Made by a program: the position numbers and the translations under genes. Positions 1 to 8,690 of a DNA stretch of 63,198 nt are shown here, one piece after another (position 1 is the first letter of the stretch; the number at the start of each line of letters is the position of its first letter). The notes under the pieces are model-generated. The model was not told where the DNA came from and ran no database searches. It saw only the letters and a list, made by a program, of their open reading frames with translations. The DNA is taken from positions 1-63,198 of the forward strand of contig CAYPCH010000003.1 in NCBI GenBank assembly GCA_964409165.1, read 5' to 3'. Source of the stretch: CAYPCH01 sp964409165. GTDB taxonomy: Bacteria; Bacillota; Clostridia; Acetivibrionales; Acetivibrionaceae.

Positions 1-125
1 CAACTTTCCCACAGTATTTATGGGCTCTTTGCCACTAACGTAGCATTGCTCACCTCGGTCAAAAAGTAAACTTTTTGACCGAGGTGAGCAACCAGAGCCT
101 CAAAATACTATAAGTGGGAAAGTTG
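1..125. repeat. Family I MITE-like palindrome, copy 1
   Basis: This element has terminal inverted repeats CAACTTTCCCAC (1-12) and GTGGGAAAGTTG (114-125). Its centre is a nearly perfect 42-bp palindrome (GCTCACCTCGGTC... at about 48-89). It has no coding capacity. Related copies lie at 16994-17134 and 51116-51254, both in the opposite orientation, and a lone end lies at 15253-15281. It ends 43 bp before the folE start codon, so a folE transcript starting upstream would carry a long hairpin. The window begins at its outer edge, so further terminal bases may be missing. Confidence 0.85.
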
Positions 126-168
126 GGTATATAAGCAGTGTGCATTAATTTGAAAAGAGGTTGGGAAA

Positions 169-732
169 ATGATAGATAAGGAAAGAGTAAAGGCTGCAGT
201 CAGAGAGATTCTTTTCGCTATTGGGGAAGACCCCGATCGTGAAGGGTTGCTAGAAACCCCTGACAGGGTGGCTCGTATGTATGAAGAAATATTTGCAGGA
301 CTCCATGAAGACCCTTATAAAATAGTGAAGGTGTTTCAGGAGGAAAGTCATGAGGAAATGGTTCTTGTTAAGGATATACCATTGTATTCGGTTTGTGAAC
401 ATCACCTGCTTCCCTTTGTAGGGGTAGCTCATGTAGTGTATATACCCAAAAAAGGGAAAATCATGGGGCTTAGCAAGCTTGCAAGAATTGTAGATCTTAT
501 TGCCAAGAAGCCCCAGCTCCAGGAGAGGCTATCAAGTCAAGTGGCGGATGTGATAATGAATTCGGTTAGTCCTTTAGGGGTGGCTGTTGTGGTAGAAGCA
601 GAACACCTTTGCATGACAATGAGAGGTGTAAAAAAGCCCGGCTCGAAGACTATAACATCAGCGTTGAGGGGTATTATAAAGACAGATGCCCGTACAAGAT
701 CGGAGGTTATGTCACTTATAAACAGCAAATAA
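169..732 (+). CDS. folE: GTP cyclohydrolase I
   Basis: FolE converts GTP to 7,8-dihydroneopterin triphosphate, the first step of folate synthesis, and is a cytosolic zinc enzyme. The 187-aa length is normal. The zinc-ligand motif SVCEHH gives Cys76 and His79, and EHLCMTMRG gives the third ligand, Cys148. GLSKLARIVDLIAKKPQLQE and the C-terminal VKKPGSKTITSALRG are typical of the family. The start ATG follows a purine-rich AAAGAGG. The other folate genes (folP, folB, folK) lie 8 kb downstream, separated by signalling and polyphosphate genes, so the cluster is split. The leader carries the family I palindrome. Confidence 0.97.
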   Translation: MIDKERVKAAVREILFAIGEDPDREGLLETPDRVARMYEEIFAGLHEDPYKIVKVFQEESHEEMVLVKDIPLYSVCEHHLLPFVGVAHVVYIPKKGKIMGLSKLARIVDLIAKKPQLQERLSSQVADVIMNSVSPLGVAVVVEAEHLCMTMRGVKKPGSKTITSALRGIIKTDARTRSEVMSLINSK

Positions 733-900
733 AAAAATACAAAGGACGAAACAAATAGGACTGTAAGCTCAACGACAAGTCAAAAATATAATTGCGACAA
801 ACTTGTAATTATAATAAATGATTTCGGCTCTGATAGGCAGGGTGTAAAAGAAATGATGGAAATGGAGAGACATCTTGCTTTTGCAGTACTGCCTATTTAA
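733..900 (+). pseudogene. Remnant of a YibQ-like divergent polysaccharide deacetylase
   Basis: The reading frame continues in phase from the folE stop. It encodes a Ser/Thr-rich stretch, then KLVIIINDFGSDRQGVKE and RHLAFAVLPI, ending at TAA (898-900). The pattern (hydrophobic strand, N/D-DFG, later AVLP) matches the first strand region of the divergent polysaccharide deacetylase family (YibQ/DUF610), whose members usually read IDDFG and A(V/I)MPF. No start codon, signal peptide or rest of the domain is present, so this is probably an eroded gene fragment. Only about 32 residues are recognisable. Confidence 0.5.
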
Positions 901-1196
901 AGACATTTTTAAAATCATTTATAGAATGCAGAAAATTTAAGTTATTCAGTAATTTATGAAGGATATTTTTGATTTTTGTCGAAATTATAATAAATGCACG
1001 TTATTTATACAATGTTATAGAAAGTGTATTTCTCTTAAGTGTGACATTTCATTTTTTGCGTATCTGTAACCACATACTAATTCTATTGATTTTCAATTTA
1101 AAGATTAGGCAGAAATATAAGCATATATAGTGAAATTATTTATTTGCGAACATGATTCTATCGTGAAAGGCGGAGAGGAAAATCAGCCGTTCAAGT
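901..1196. other. Intergenic leader of the GGDEF-EAL gene with a Spo0A-box-like site
   Basis: This AT-rich stretch has no gene. It contains TGTCGAA (977-983) in the context TTTTTGTCGAAATT, which matches the Spo0A box consensus TGNCGAA. No convincing sigma-A promoter was picked out. A purine-rich GGCGGAGAGGAAA (about 1169-1181) precedes the ATG at 1197. A single 7-base site in AT-rich DNA is weak evidence. Confidence 0.3.
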
Positions 1197-3878
1197 ATGA
1201 ATTTATCATTAAAATCGTATAGGAACATAATTGTATTGTTTGCACTAGCAGGTCTGAGCCTTGTTGCAAGGATTTACAACATGCCTTTTTCCTATGGTAT
1301 AAGCTTTACCTTTGGCAACCTGTTTATTTATATTATTTTAAGATACTATGGTGTAAAGGTTGCAGTCATAACAGCACTCGTTGCAAATGTGACTGAATTG
1401 TGTTTTTTCAACAGCAATATTTATACAATTATTTTTACAGCTGAGGTTTTGGTTGTAGGTTTACTTTGGAAAGATAAGAAAACGAATTTGTTTTTGCGCG
1501 ATATATTGTTTTGGCTTGTTATTGGTGTACCGGCTTCATTTCTGATGTTTTATATAAACAGAAGAACGTTAGGGGCTGAAGGCGTACTGATTATAATAAA
1601 CAACATTATTAATGGAATTTTAAATGTACTGGTAGCAGAAATAATTATGTCATATGTTCCTATTAAGCGCATTTTTGGACAAAAACAAAAGAATCTGACC
1701 GACCTTGGTAAAATGATGTTTCATATTACTATTGCGGCTGTAGTAGGTTTTTTTATGGTTTACATAATGATTGATGGATGGCTCGCCGAGGAAAAACTAA
1801 ATTCTGAAATACATCAGATATTGAATACATCGGGTAGCAGTATTATGGAGCAAGTAAAAAAGTGGGAAATAAATGACCTTCGAAAAATCAGGTTGCGCTC
1901 CCCACTGCATTTGAAAAATTTTGAAACAATCGTTAGAGGTATTACTTTTAATGATGAAGTTGAAGTATTGCTGGAGGATAAGAACAACAATATATATGTA
2001 ACAAATCAGCCTCAGGAAAAATACGACAAAATCTATAACTGGAAAGAAAATGGCGAGATTACGAAGGTTGGCAAAAATGCGTATCGTTGGATGCCTGTAT
2101 CTAAAAGATTTTCATATGACTTTAAGCGATGGAATGAGGCTTTTTATATAACAATTTTTCCCTTTGAAAACAATATGGACCTACAATTGCTTGTTAAAGT
2201 TCCGTTGTCAAATTATACAAAAAGCATGTGGGAAAACTACTTGAACAAATTTGTAATATTTTTATTTTTCTGCTTTGTTTCAATGCTTTTATCCCTGATG
2301 ATGAGCCGTTTGCTGTCAAATGACCTTTTGAAACTTACCATAAGTACTACGGGGCTTCCTGAAAAACTAAAGCGTCAGGAAACTATTGAATGGCCTGATA
2401 CTTCTGTTGCACAGGTAAATTCTTTGGTATCGAATTTTAAGGTTATGTCGGATAATCTCATAGCACTTTTTGCTGAAACAAAGATTATGAACAGTCAACT
2501 TTTGGCTCAGACAAAAGAATTGGAAGATTCTAGGGAAAAGATGAAGCGCTTGGCTTATTACGATACCCTGACTGATTTGCCCAATAGGCTCTTTTTTACT
2601 GAACATCTGCAAAAACTGCTTGATTCAGCAGAAGGAAAGCAAATAGCGGTTATGTTTATAGATTTGAACCGTTTTAAGCAAATAAACGACACATTAGGGC
2701 ATGAGGTTGGCGATATGCTTATAAGAGCAATTGCAAACAGACTTAAGTCTTATTTAAAAGAGGATAGCTTTGTTGCAAGGTTGGGTGGTGACGAGTTCGT
2801 AATTGTTTTAAACGATACTGACAAGAGGAGAGCCATGAGGGTTGCTATCTCTATTAACAGGACACTAACCAAGACAATCAAGCTTTCTAAAGATAACGAG
2901 ACACATGAATTATATGTATCAGGAAGCATAGGTATAAGCATGTATCCGAATGATGCCAATGAAAAGTCTGCACTTCTCAAAAATGCGGATCTGGCAATGT
3001 ATGCCGCAAAAGAAACAGGTGAAAATACATTCAGATTTTATTCAGATTTGGCAGAAACGAACATGTCTGAGCAGTTGTTCTTGGAACAAAGCCTGAACAA
3101 GGCACTAGAGAGGGATGAAATAATTATTGAATACCAGCCTAAGGTAGATATCAGACTTGAAAAAATCATAGGAGCAGAAGCACTGATAAGATGGAAGCAT
3201 CCACAGAAAGGATTGATTCCGCCATCTCAATTTATAACCCTTGCAGAGGAAACAGGGATTATTAATCAAATAGGAGAATGGGTTCTTATAGAAGCTTGCA
3301 AACAAAACAAGAAATGGCAGGAGAGCGGGTATCCCAAAATACGTATTTCGGTAAATCTATCTTTCAGGCAGTTTTACGGAAACAACTTTATCAAGACGGT
3401 TTTAAAAGCACTGGATATATCTGGACTAAGTCCAAAGTACCTTGAATTGGAAATAACAGAAGGCTTCCTGGTGAAAAACACCAAATACGCCATATCGGTT
3501 TTGGAAGATCTGTCTGAGATTGGTGTTTCTATAGCCATAGATGATTTCGGAACTGGATACTCTTCTCTGGGAAGGCTTAAAGAGCTACCTATAAACTCTT
3601 TGAAGATTGATAGAAGTTTTATTAAGGATATTACCCATGAAAAAAATAATGCTGCTATAGTATCGGCTATCGTCCAGTTGGCTCATTCAATGGGGTTGAG
3701 CGTTGTTGCAGAAGGAGTTGAAACAGTTTATGATCTGTCGACTGTTAAAGCGTTGGATTGTGATGAGATACAAGGTTATCTTATTTCAAAAGCAATACCG
3801 GAGGACGAATTTGGGAAGATGATTGACAATTTTATATTTCCTTCCTATCCTTCAAACAATTATGAAGGGAGATTTTGA
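1197..3878 (+). CDS. Membrane GGDEF-EAL cyclic-di-GMP signalling protein
   Basis: This 893-aa protein is a predicted inner-membrane c-di-GMP enzyme. The N-terminal ~190 residues are a bundle of hydrophobic segments. An extracytoplasmic-looking region (about 200-345), a further membrane segment (about 350-372) and a linker follow. The GGDEF domain (about 455-620) has an intact RLGGDEF at about 530, so cyclase activity is possible. The usual inhibitory RxxD site upstream reads KEDS and is lost. The EAL domain (about 640-880) keeps EALIRW, ELEITEG, DDFGTGYSS and VAEGVET, so phosphodiesterase activity is likely. The next gene, a solute-binding lipoprotein, starts 3 bp after the stop, so the two are probably co-transcribed and may form a ligand-sensing pair. 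Confidence 0.93.
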   Translation: MNLSLKSYRNIIVLFALAGLSLVARIYNMPFSYGISFTFGNLFIYIILRYYGVKVAVITALVANVTELCFFNSNIYTIIFTAEVLVVGLLWKDKKTNLFLRDILFWLVIGVPASFLMFYINRRTLGAEGVLIIINNIINGILNVLVAEIIMSYVPIKRIFGQKQKNLTDLGKMMFHITIAAVVGFFMVYIMIDGWLAEEKLNSEIHQILNTSGSSIMEQVKKWEINDLRKIRLRSPLHLKNFETIVRGITFNDEVEVLLEDKNNNIYVTNQPQEKYDKIYNWKENGEITKVGKNAYRWMPVSKRFSYDFKRWNEAFYITIFPFENNMDLQLLVKVPLSNYTKSMWENYLNKFVIFLFFCFVSMLLSLMMSRLLSNDLLKLTISTTGLPEKLKRQETIEWPDTSVAQVNSLVSNFKVMSDNLIALFAETKIMNSQLLAQTKELEDSREKMKRLAYYDTLTDLPNRLFFTEHLQKLLDSAEGKQIAVMFIDLNRFKQINDTLGHEVGDMLIRAIANRLKSYLKEDSFVARLGGDEFVIVLNDTDKRRAMRVAISINRTLTKTIKLSKDNETHELYVSGSIGISMYPNDANEKSALLKNADLAMYAAKETGENTFRFYSDLAETNMSEQLFLEQSLNKALERDEIIIEYQPKVDIRLEKIIGAEALIRWKHPQKGLIPPSQFITLAEETGIINQIGEWVLIEACKQNKKWQESGYPKIRISVNLSFRQFYGNNFIKTVLKALDISGLSPKYLELEITEGFLVKNTKYAISVLEDLSEIGVSIAIDDFGTGYSSLGRLKELPINSLKIDRSFIKDITHEKNNAAIVSAIVQLAHSMGLSVVAEGVETVYDLSTVKALDCDEIQGYLISKAIPEDEFGKMIDNFIFPSYPSNNYEGRF

Positions 3879-3881
3879 TAT

Positions 3882-5201
3882 ATGAAAAGAAAATTTGATG
3901 TATTATTTCTTATGACTATAGTTTTGAGCTTCTGTATTACGGGATGCGTAAGAGAGCCATATGCGTCAGAGGATAATGATAATATGGGTAATAACACCAA
4001 TAAGGAGAATCCGGTTGACATAGACAAAGGAGATGTCGAACTGGAATTCTGGAGTTGGTTTGGCTTGGGAGAAGATTTGAAACAGCAGTTTTATGCCACT
4101 ACCGGCATAAAAGTCAAAGAGACTATTTTCAACTTTAATGAGTGTGAACTGGAGTATATGAAAGCGTTTGCCAGCGGTGAAGGACCGGATGTCCTTATGT
4201 TTGACAGCAGTTTTTTTACACAGTATACAGTAAATAATATTCTTCAGGACTTACTTGAGGAACCCTATGAAGCAGGGAAGTACAAAGATCAATTCCTTGG
4301 GTGGGAAAGTGGATTTTCAATAGACAATAAGCACCTGCTTGCGCTTACATTTTCAACTGCACCATACGTTACATTTTATAGGTGGGATATAATGAAGGAA
4401 TACGGATTTCCGACTGAGCCTGAGGAGTTCGGAGAGTTTATAGAAAAACCCGAAAATATACTTGAAATTGCATCAAAACTAAAACAAAATGATAAATATG
4501 TATTTTGTTATCCCACAGACATGACGGATGTAGCAGGAGCAACCAAGGGGTACTTTGATGATAATCTTAATTTTGTGCGTACAGGAGACTTGTTTGGACA
4601 GGCATTGGATATAGGAAAGGAAGCTTATAAGAATTCATATATGTTAGGTGCTAATTTTTGGAATGAAGAGGGAAGGAAAGTAGTGCAGGAAGATAGGCTT
4701 GTGATGTTTTTTTTGGGATCCTATGTAATGAACACTGTTGAAGATTATGCCCCCGAGCAACGAGGTAAATGGCGTATAGCAAAGCCCCCTTTGGATATGG
4801 CAGCATGGGCGTCCGATTCAAGACTTGCCATAAATGCCCAAAGTCTACATAAAGAAGAAGCGTGGAAGTTTCTTGAGTATGTAGTAACGCATAAATACAG
4901 TGGAGGGTATTTGGAGAGCGTAGTGCCGGGATATTTACCAGTTCAAAACAATACTCTGAACATGGGAAGAAAAGAACAATATTTCGATGATCAGATTGTA
5001 TATCCTATAATGCTTGAGCTTGCAACAAAAATGAACCACTATAAGTTGACCCCTATGGATGCAAAGGCAACTCAAATCTATAGAGATGTCGTATGGTCAG
5101 CAGTTCAGAAAGAAGAGGATTCCTATAAAGCAATAGAAAAGATGAAGGAGATTATTAATGCGGAGCTGGAGGAAGAGATGAAGATACTGCTTGATGAGTG
5201 A
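3882..5201 (+). CDS. Solute-binding lipoprotein (family 1), orphan
   Basis: This is a 439-aa secreted lipoprotein of the ABC sugar-binding type. The N-terminus has a lysine-rich start, a hydrophobic core and the lipobox ITGC with the modified cysteine at about residue 22. An acidic Asn-rich tether follows, then the binding domain (VELEFWSWFGLGEDLKQQFY, FASGEGPDVLMFDS). No permease or ATPase gene is nearby. It sits 3 bp after the GGDEF-EAL gene, so it may act as a periplasmic-type sensor for that membrane protein rather than as a transporter part. That role is inference; the ligand is unknown. Confidence 0.85.
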   Translation: MKRKFDVLFLMTIVLSFCITGCVREPYASEDNDNMGNNTNKENPVDIDKGDVELEFWSWFGLGEDLKQQFYATTGIKVKETIFNFNECELEYMKAFASGEGPDVLMFDSSFFTQYTVNNILQDLLEEPYEAGKYKDQFLGWESGFSIDNKHLLALTFSTAPYVTFYRWDIMKEYGFPTEPEEFGEFIEKPENILEIASKLKQNDKYVFCYPTDMTDVAGATKGYFDDNLNFVRTGDLFGQALDIGKEAYKNSYMLGANFWNEEGRKVVQEDRLVMFFLGSYVMNTVEDYAPEQRGKWRIAKPPLDMAAWASDSRLAINAQSLHKEEAWKFLEYVVTHKYSGGYLESVVPGYLPVQNNTLNMGRKEQYFDDQIVYPIMLELATKMNHYKLTPMDAKATQIYRDVVWSAVQKEEDSYKAIEKMKEIINAELEEEMKILLDE

Positions 5202-5216
5202 AAATTTATTGGGGTT

Positions 5217-5690
5217 TTATTTTTGAAACCAGTATTTGTAAGGGAACTTATTCAAATTTGAGTTAAAATACCTTGGCTCATGGGTAACTTCTTCAGTGAT
5301 CCAGTAGGGTTTTTCGAAGCATTCTGATTCATGTAATAGCTCTATTTCGGCTGTTACAAGACCTTCGTTTTCACCTAGAAACTTATCTACTTCCCAAGTA
5401 AAGCCTTTGAAATTATATATGAATCTGATTTTTTCAATAATAGGTTTTTCACACAAAGTGTCCAGCATTTCATTTGCATCATCAACTGGTATTTCATATT
5501 CATATTCAGACCTGACAGCACCTTTTGCAATGCCCTTAACTGTAATATATCCTTTGCCGTTGCAGATACGTATCCTTACTGTTCTTTGCGGTACTGAACT
5601 GAGATACCCCTGTTTGTATAAAACTCCATCCTTTAAGTGTTCTAAAGCACAGGGGCTTACCAGGAATTTCCTTTCTATTTCTTTTCCCAT
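5217..5690 (-). CDS. CYTH domain protein, probable inorganic triphosphatase
   Basis: This 157-aa cytosolic protein begins MGKEIERKFLV, the diagnostic ExExK motif of the CYTH / triphosphate tunnel metalloenzyme fold. Charged strands follow (RIRICNGKGYITVKG, EYEYEIPVDDANEML, WEVDKFLGENEGLVTAEIEL). Small bacterial members hydrolyse tripolyphosphate or related substrates. It lies 14 bp downstream of the Ppx/GppA gene on the same strand, so the two form a likely polyphosphate-metabolism operon. An adenylate cyclase activity is possible in this superfamily but less likely for this short type. Confidence 0.88.
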   Translation of the reverse strand: MGKEIERKFLVSPCALEHLKDGVLYKQGYLSSVPQRTVRIRICNGKGYITVKGIAKGAVRSEYEYEIPVDDANEMLDTLCEKPIIEKIRFIYNFKGFTWEVDKFLGENEGLVTAEIELLHESECFEKPYWITEEVTHEPRYFNSNLNKFPYKYWFQK

Positions 5691-5704
5691 ATATATCGTC
5701 CTTC

Positions 5705-7225
5705 CTATGTTATTAGAAGTGTCTTTTTAAACAGCTTTTTAAAAAAGATATTGTTTTCGTTTGCAAGATTAAGCTCCAATTCTGCATCGCCTTCACGAAT
5801 GGTCTGGATTCCGACTATATCACTTAGTATTTGGCATTCGAGCGCTTTAACCATTCCTATTTCGCTCCTGTCAAGACATTCGGATATTCTGAGGAACACT
5901 GAAAGCTTTTTGTAAATATCAATATCATCTTTTGAAAGCAGTTTTTTAAAAGGGAGTTTCCAGTCCTCATCGTATACGTCAGTAGAATGAGAGGAGGCCA
6001 CAGCGGATATTATCAGAATTTCCCTGTGAGTCAGGCCGTTCAGCCTTGAATTTAGAATTATATAGAAGGAATGCCTGAAATGGTCATAAAAGCTTACCGA
6101 GATACCTATGTCATGAAGCAGGGAAGCTACTCGAAGAAGCCTTTTTGCATTATCATCAAGCCCGTGAAGAGGTTTTAGCTGGTCAAAAATTAAAAGAGCA
6201 AGATGGCATACATGGTTTGCATGATTTAGTCTGATACCGTATAGCTTCATAAAATTATCCAGACTGAGATCAAGTACATCTGAAAACCTTCGTATTTTTT
6301 TATTTTTGAAAAGGTACTCGTAAAGAATGCCTTCCCTGAGTCCATAGCCGCTTATAAGTATATGGGAAGGGGAAGCAAGGGATAAAAGGACATGCATAAT
6401 TGTAAGCCCACCAACTATTATATCAGCTCTTGCTGTTGAAATTCCTTTAACTTTTTTACGTGACTCAAGGTCTTTGGATTTTAAGTCATTATATACATCA
6501 TAGAATCCTGAAATATTCATTTCATAGTTGTGAGTGCGGTTTAAAGGGTATTTTGTTTGCTTTTTGTGTATTCTTGCGAGATTTCTCATTGTACCGCCCA
6601 GACAAATCATTGTAAGATTTTTTTCTTTTGCAAGCCAGTCAAAACTGGAAAGTGCATTTCGAATTCTGTTTTCAAGACTAATGAGTTTGTCTGGCTCGAT
6701 TATTTTACTGTCCTTGATATTTTCCGACGCAACAACTGAACCTAAAGGAATACATGCAACGTTACTTATTTTTCGGTTCTTGAACTTGATTATTTCAGTA
6801 CTTCCGCCACCTATATCTACTATTATGCCTTCATTTATATCAATAGAGTGGACTACTGCACTGTAAATATAGCCGGATTCTTCTTCGCCGGTAAGCAACT
6901 TGAAGTTCAGACCGGTCGAATTATGAAGCAGGGTAAGGAAATGATCCCTGTTTTCCGCTTTTCTGACGGCGGCAGTGGCAACAGCTATTATATTGGAAGG
7001 TAAAATATTATATGAGTTGCACAGCTTTTTATAAAGCTTGACTGTTTTTAAAGCTTTTCTCATAGAAATGTCATTCAAATATCTATTATCAATCATATTT
7101 TCACTGAGCCTTATTATGTCGTTTATATCATCAATCAGCTTAAACGCTCCGTTTGGCCATATCTCAAAGATTACCAGCCTGACTGAATTAGAGCCCAGAT
7201 CAATTATTCCGAGTTTTTTTGACAT
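5705..7225 (-). CDS. ppx: Exopolyphosphatase / pppGpp phosphohydrolase (Ppx/GppA) with HD domain
   Basis: This 506-aa protein is an actin-like ATPase-fold phosphatase. It has GIIDLGSNSVRLVIFEI at the N-terminus, TAAVRKAENRDHFL, GEEESGYIYSAV, the phosphate-binding IVDIGGGSTEII and ISGYGLREGILYEYLF. The C-terminal third is an HD-type domain (RVASLLHDIGISVSFYDHFRH...). It removes terminal phosphate from polyphosphate and may also hydrolyse pppGpp; which substrate dominates cannot be told from sequence. It precedes the CYTH triphosphatase gene in a two-gene operon transcribed towards the solute-binding protein gene. Confidence 0.93.
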   Translation of the reverse strand: MSKKLGIIDLGSNSVRLVIFEIWPNGAFKLIDDINDIIRLSENMIDNRYLNDISMRKALKTVKLYKKLCNSYNILPSNIIAVATAAVRKAENRDHFLTLLHNSTGLNFKLLTGEEESGYIYSAVVHSIDINEGIIVDIGGGSTEIIKFKNRKISNVACIPLGSVVASENIKDSKIIEPDKLISLENRIRNALSSFDWLAKEKNLTMICLGGTMRNLARIHKKQTKYPLNRTHNYEMNISGFYDVYNDLKSKDLESRKKVKGISTARADIIVGGLTIMHVLLSLASPSHILISGYGLREGILYEYLFKNKKIRRFSDVLDLSLDNFMKLYGIRLNHANHVCHLALLIFDQLKPLHGLDDNAKRLLRVASLLHDIGISVSFYDHFRHSFYIILNSRLNGLTHREILIISAVASSHSTDVYDEDWKLPFKKLLSKDDIDIYKKLSVFLRISECLDRSEIGMVKALECQILSDIVGIQTIREGDAELELNLANENNIFFKKLFKKTLLIT

Positions 7226-7412
7226 GTAAACCCCACATTTCTACATATTTTAAGGCAGATGGTAAATGGCAACCATGATTTCTTACACATATGTAATTAT
7301 AACATATAATTATTATCCCTTTAATAATGGAATTATTTATATTATAATAATGACGAAGATTTGATTTGTACATATATTTTGAGAATATATATTAAAGGAG
7401 CATGTGGATGAT

Positions 7413-8516
7413 ATGCAATTTAAGTACAATATAAGAACAAAGGTTTTTTTTGGAAGAGATTGCATTAAAGATAATATAGCGATATTTAATAAATACGGCA
7501 GTACAGCTTTCATTGTCACCGGCAGATGTTCAGGGGAACGGAGCGGTGCATTGGATGACGTCACAGAGGCATTTTCAAAATGTGGTATAAAGTATATGGT
7601 ATATGATAAAATTGATAACAATCCAAGCCTTGAAAATGTTGGGGAAGCAGGAGCGGCTGCAAGAGAGTTTAATGCTGAATTTATTGTTGGTATAGGAGGC
7701 GGTTCGCCACTAGACGCTTCAAAAGCAGTGGCGGTTTTAGCAAAAAATGATATTGAGCCTGCCATGCTTTATAAAAATGTTTTTGATGTAAAGCCCCTTC
7801 CGATAATTGCAATTCCGACTACAGCGGGAACCGGAAGTGAGGTTACACCTTATTCTATTCTTACAAGAAAGGACATGCAAACAAAAATGAGCTTCGGAAA
7901 TGAAGACACATTTCCTGAACTTGCATTTGTTGATGCCAGCTACACAGAAAGTATGCCTTATGAAACAACGGTAAATACTGCCTTAGATGCATTTACCCAT
8001 GCAATGGAGGGGTATCTTGGCAGAAGAAGCACACCAATAAGTGATATATTGGCGGTTGAGGCTATGAGTATATTTGGGGAATGTATTGAAAACCTTATAG
8101 ATAATAAAATTGATTATGATATAAGGGAGAAGCTTATTTATATGTCTTTGCTAGGTGGAATGGTAATATCTCATACCGGTACGACAATAATCCATGGATT
8201 GGGGTATTCGTTGACATATTTTAAGGATATACCTCACGGTAAGGCTAACGGATTTTTAATAAAGGAATATCTTAAGTACAATTATGATTTTGTACGTGAA
8301 AAAACAGATACTATTTTAAAGCTCTTAAATGTTTCTTCCATTGAGGAATTTGGTGAAAAAGCAGTCAAGCTTCTATTAGGAAGCGTAGAGCTTCTGCCAG
8401 AAGAAATAAAACTTTATGCTTCGCTTGCCATGAAGCAGAGAAGCACAGCGTCCAATCCGAGAACTGTCATTGAAAAGGACTTGGTTGAGATACTGAAAAA
8501 TACCTTCAGACAGTAG
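7413..8516 (+). CDS. Iron-containing alcohol dehydrogenase
   Basis: This is a type III, metal-dependent NAD(P)H alcohol dehydrogenase. It has the nucleotide-binding GIGGGSPLDASKAVAVL and IPTTAGTGSEVTPYSIL. The metal ligands lie in TALDAFTHAMEGYL (Asp, His), IIHGLGYSL (His) and IPHGKANGF (His). An in-frame GTG at 7404 is only 3 bp from AAAGGAG, so the ATG at 7413, giving the family-typical MQFKYNIRTKVFFG, is preferred. The substrate is unknown; butanol or propanediol dehydrogenase-like proteins share this fold. The last codons and stop lie inside the left arm of a family II double hairpin (8507-8555). Confidence 0.92.
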   Translation: MQFKYNIRTKVFFGRDCIKDNIAIFNKYGSTAFIVTGRCSGERSGALDDVTEAFSKCGIKYMVYDKIDNNPSLENVGEAGAAAREFNAEFIVGIGGGSPLDASKAVAVLAKNDIEPAMLYKNVFDVKPLPIIAIPTTAGTGSEVTPYSILTRKDMQTKMSFGNEDTFPELAFVDASYTESMPYETTVNTALDAFTHAMEGYLGRRSTPISDILAVEAMSIFGECIENLIDNKIDYDIREKLIYMSLLGGMVISHTGTTIIHGLGYSLTYFKDIPHGKANGFLIKEYLKYNYDFVREKTDTILKLLNVSSIEEFGEKAVKLLLGSVELLPEEIKLYASLAMKQRSTASNPRTVIEKDLVEILKNTFRQ

Positions 8517-8555
8517 GACGGTTCTCTTGTCTGAAGAGAACCGTCCTACTGTCTG
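8507..8555. repeat. Family II REP-like element, head-to-head double copy
   Basis: Perfect 22-bp inverted arms (8507-8528 and 8534-8555) surround a 5-nt loop. Each arm contains the core GGACGGTTCT. The left half alone also forms a small hairpin, CAGACA (8507-8512) with TGTCTG (8528-8533), with the core in the loop, which is the architecture of the other family II copies. The stop codon of the alcohol dehydrogenase (8514-8516) is inside the left arm. As RNA it would fold strongly and could stop transcription or protect the 3' end. Confidence 0.85.
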
Positions 8556-8590
8556 TGATTTATTCAGATTTACTGTTGTCTGTGATTTAT

Positions 8591-8690
8591 NNNNNNNNNN
8601 NNNNNNNNNNNNNNNNNNNNNNNNNNNNNNNNNNNNNNNNNNNNNNNNNNNNNNNNNNNNNNNNNNNNNNNNNNNNNNNNNNNNNNNNNN
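8591..8690. other. Assembly gap (100 N) with 55-bp duplicated flanks
   Basis: The 55 bases before the gap (8536-8590) are identical to the 55 bases after it (8691-8745). This is what two neighbouring contigs sharing a 55-base overlap look like when joined with a fixed 100-N spacer. The true distance may be minus 55. Any reading frame crossing the gap is an artefact. Confidence 0.9.
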
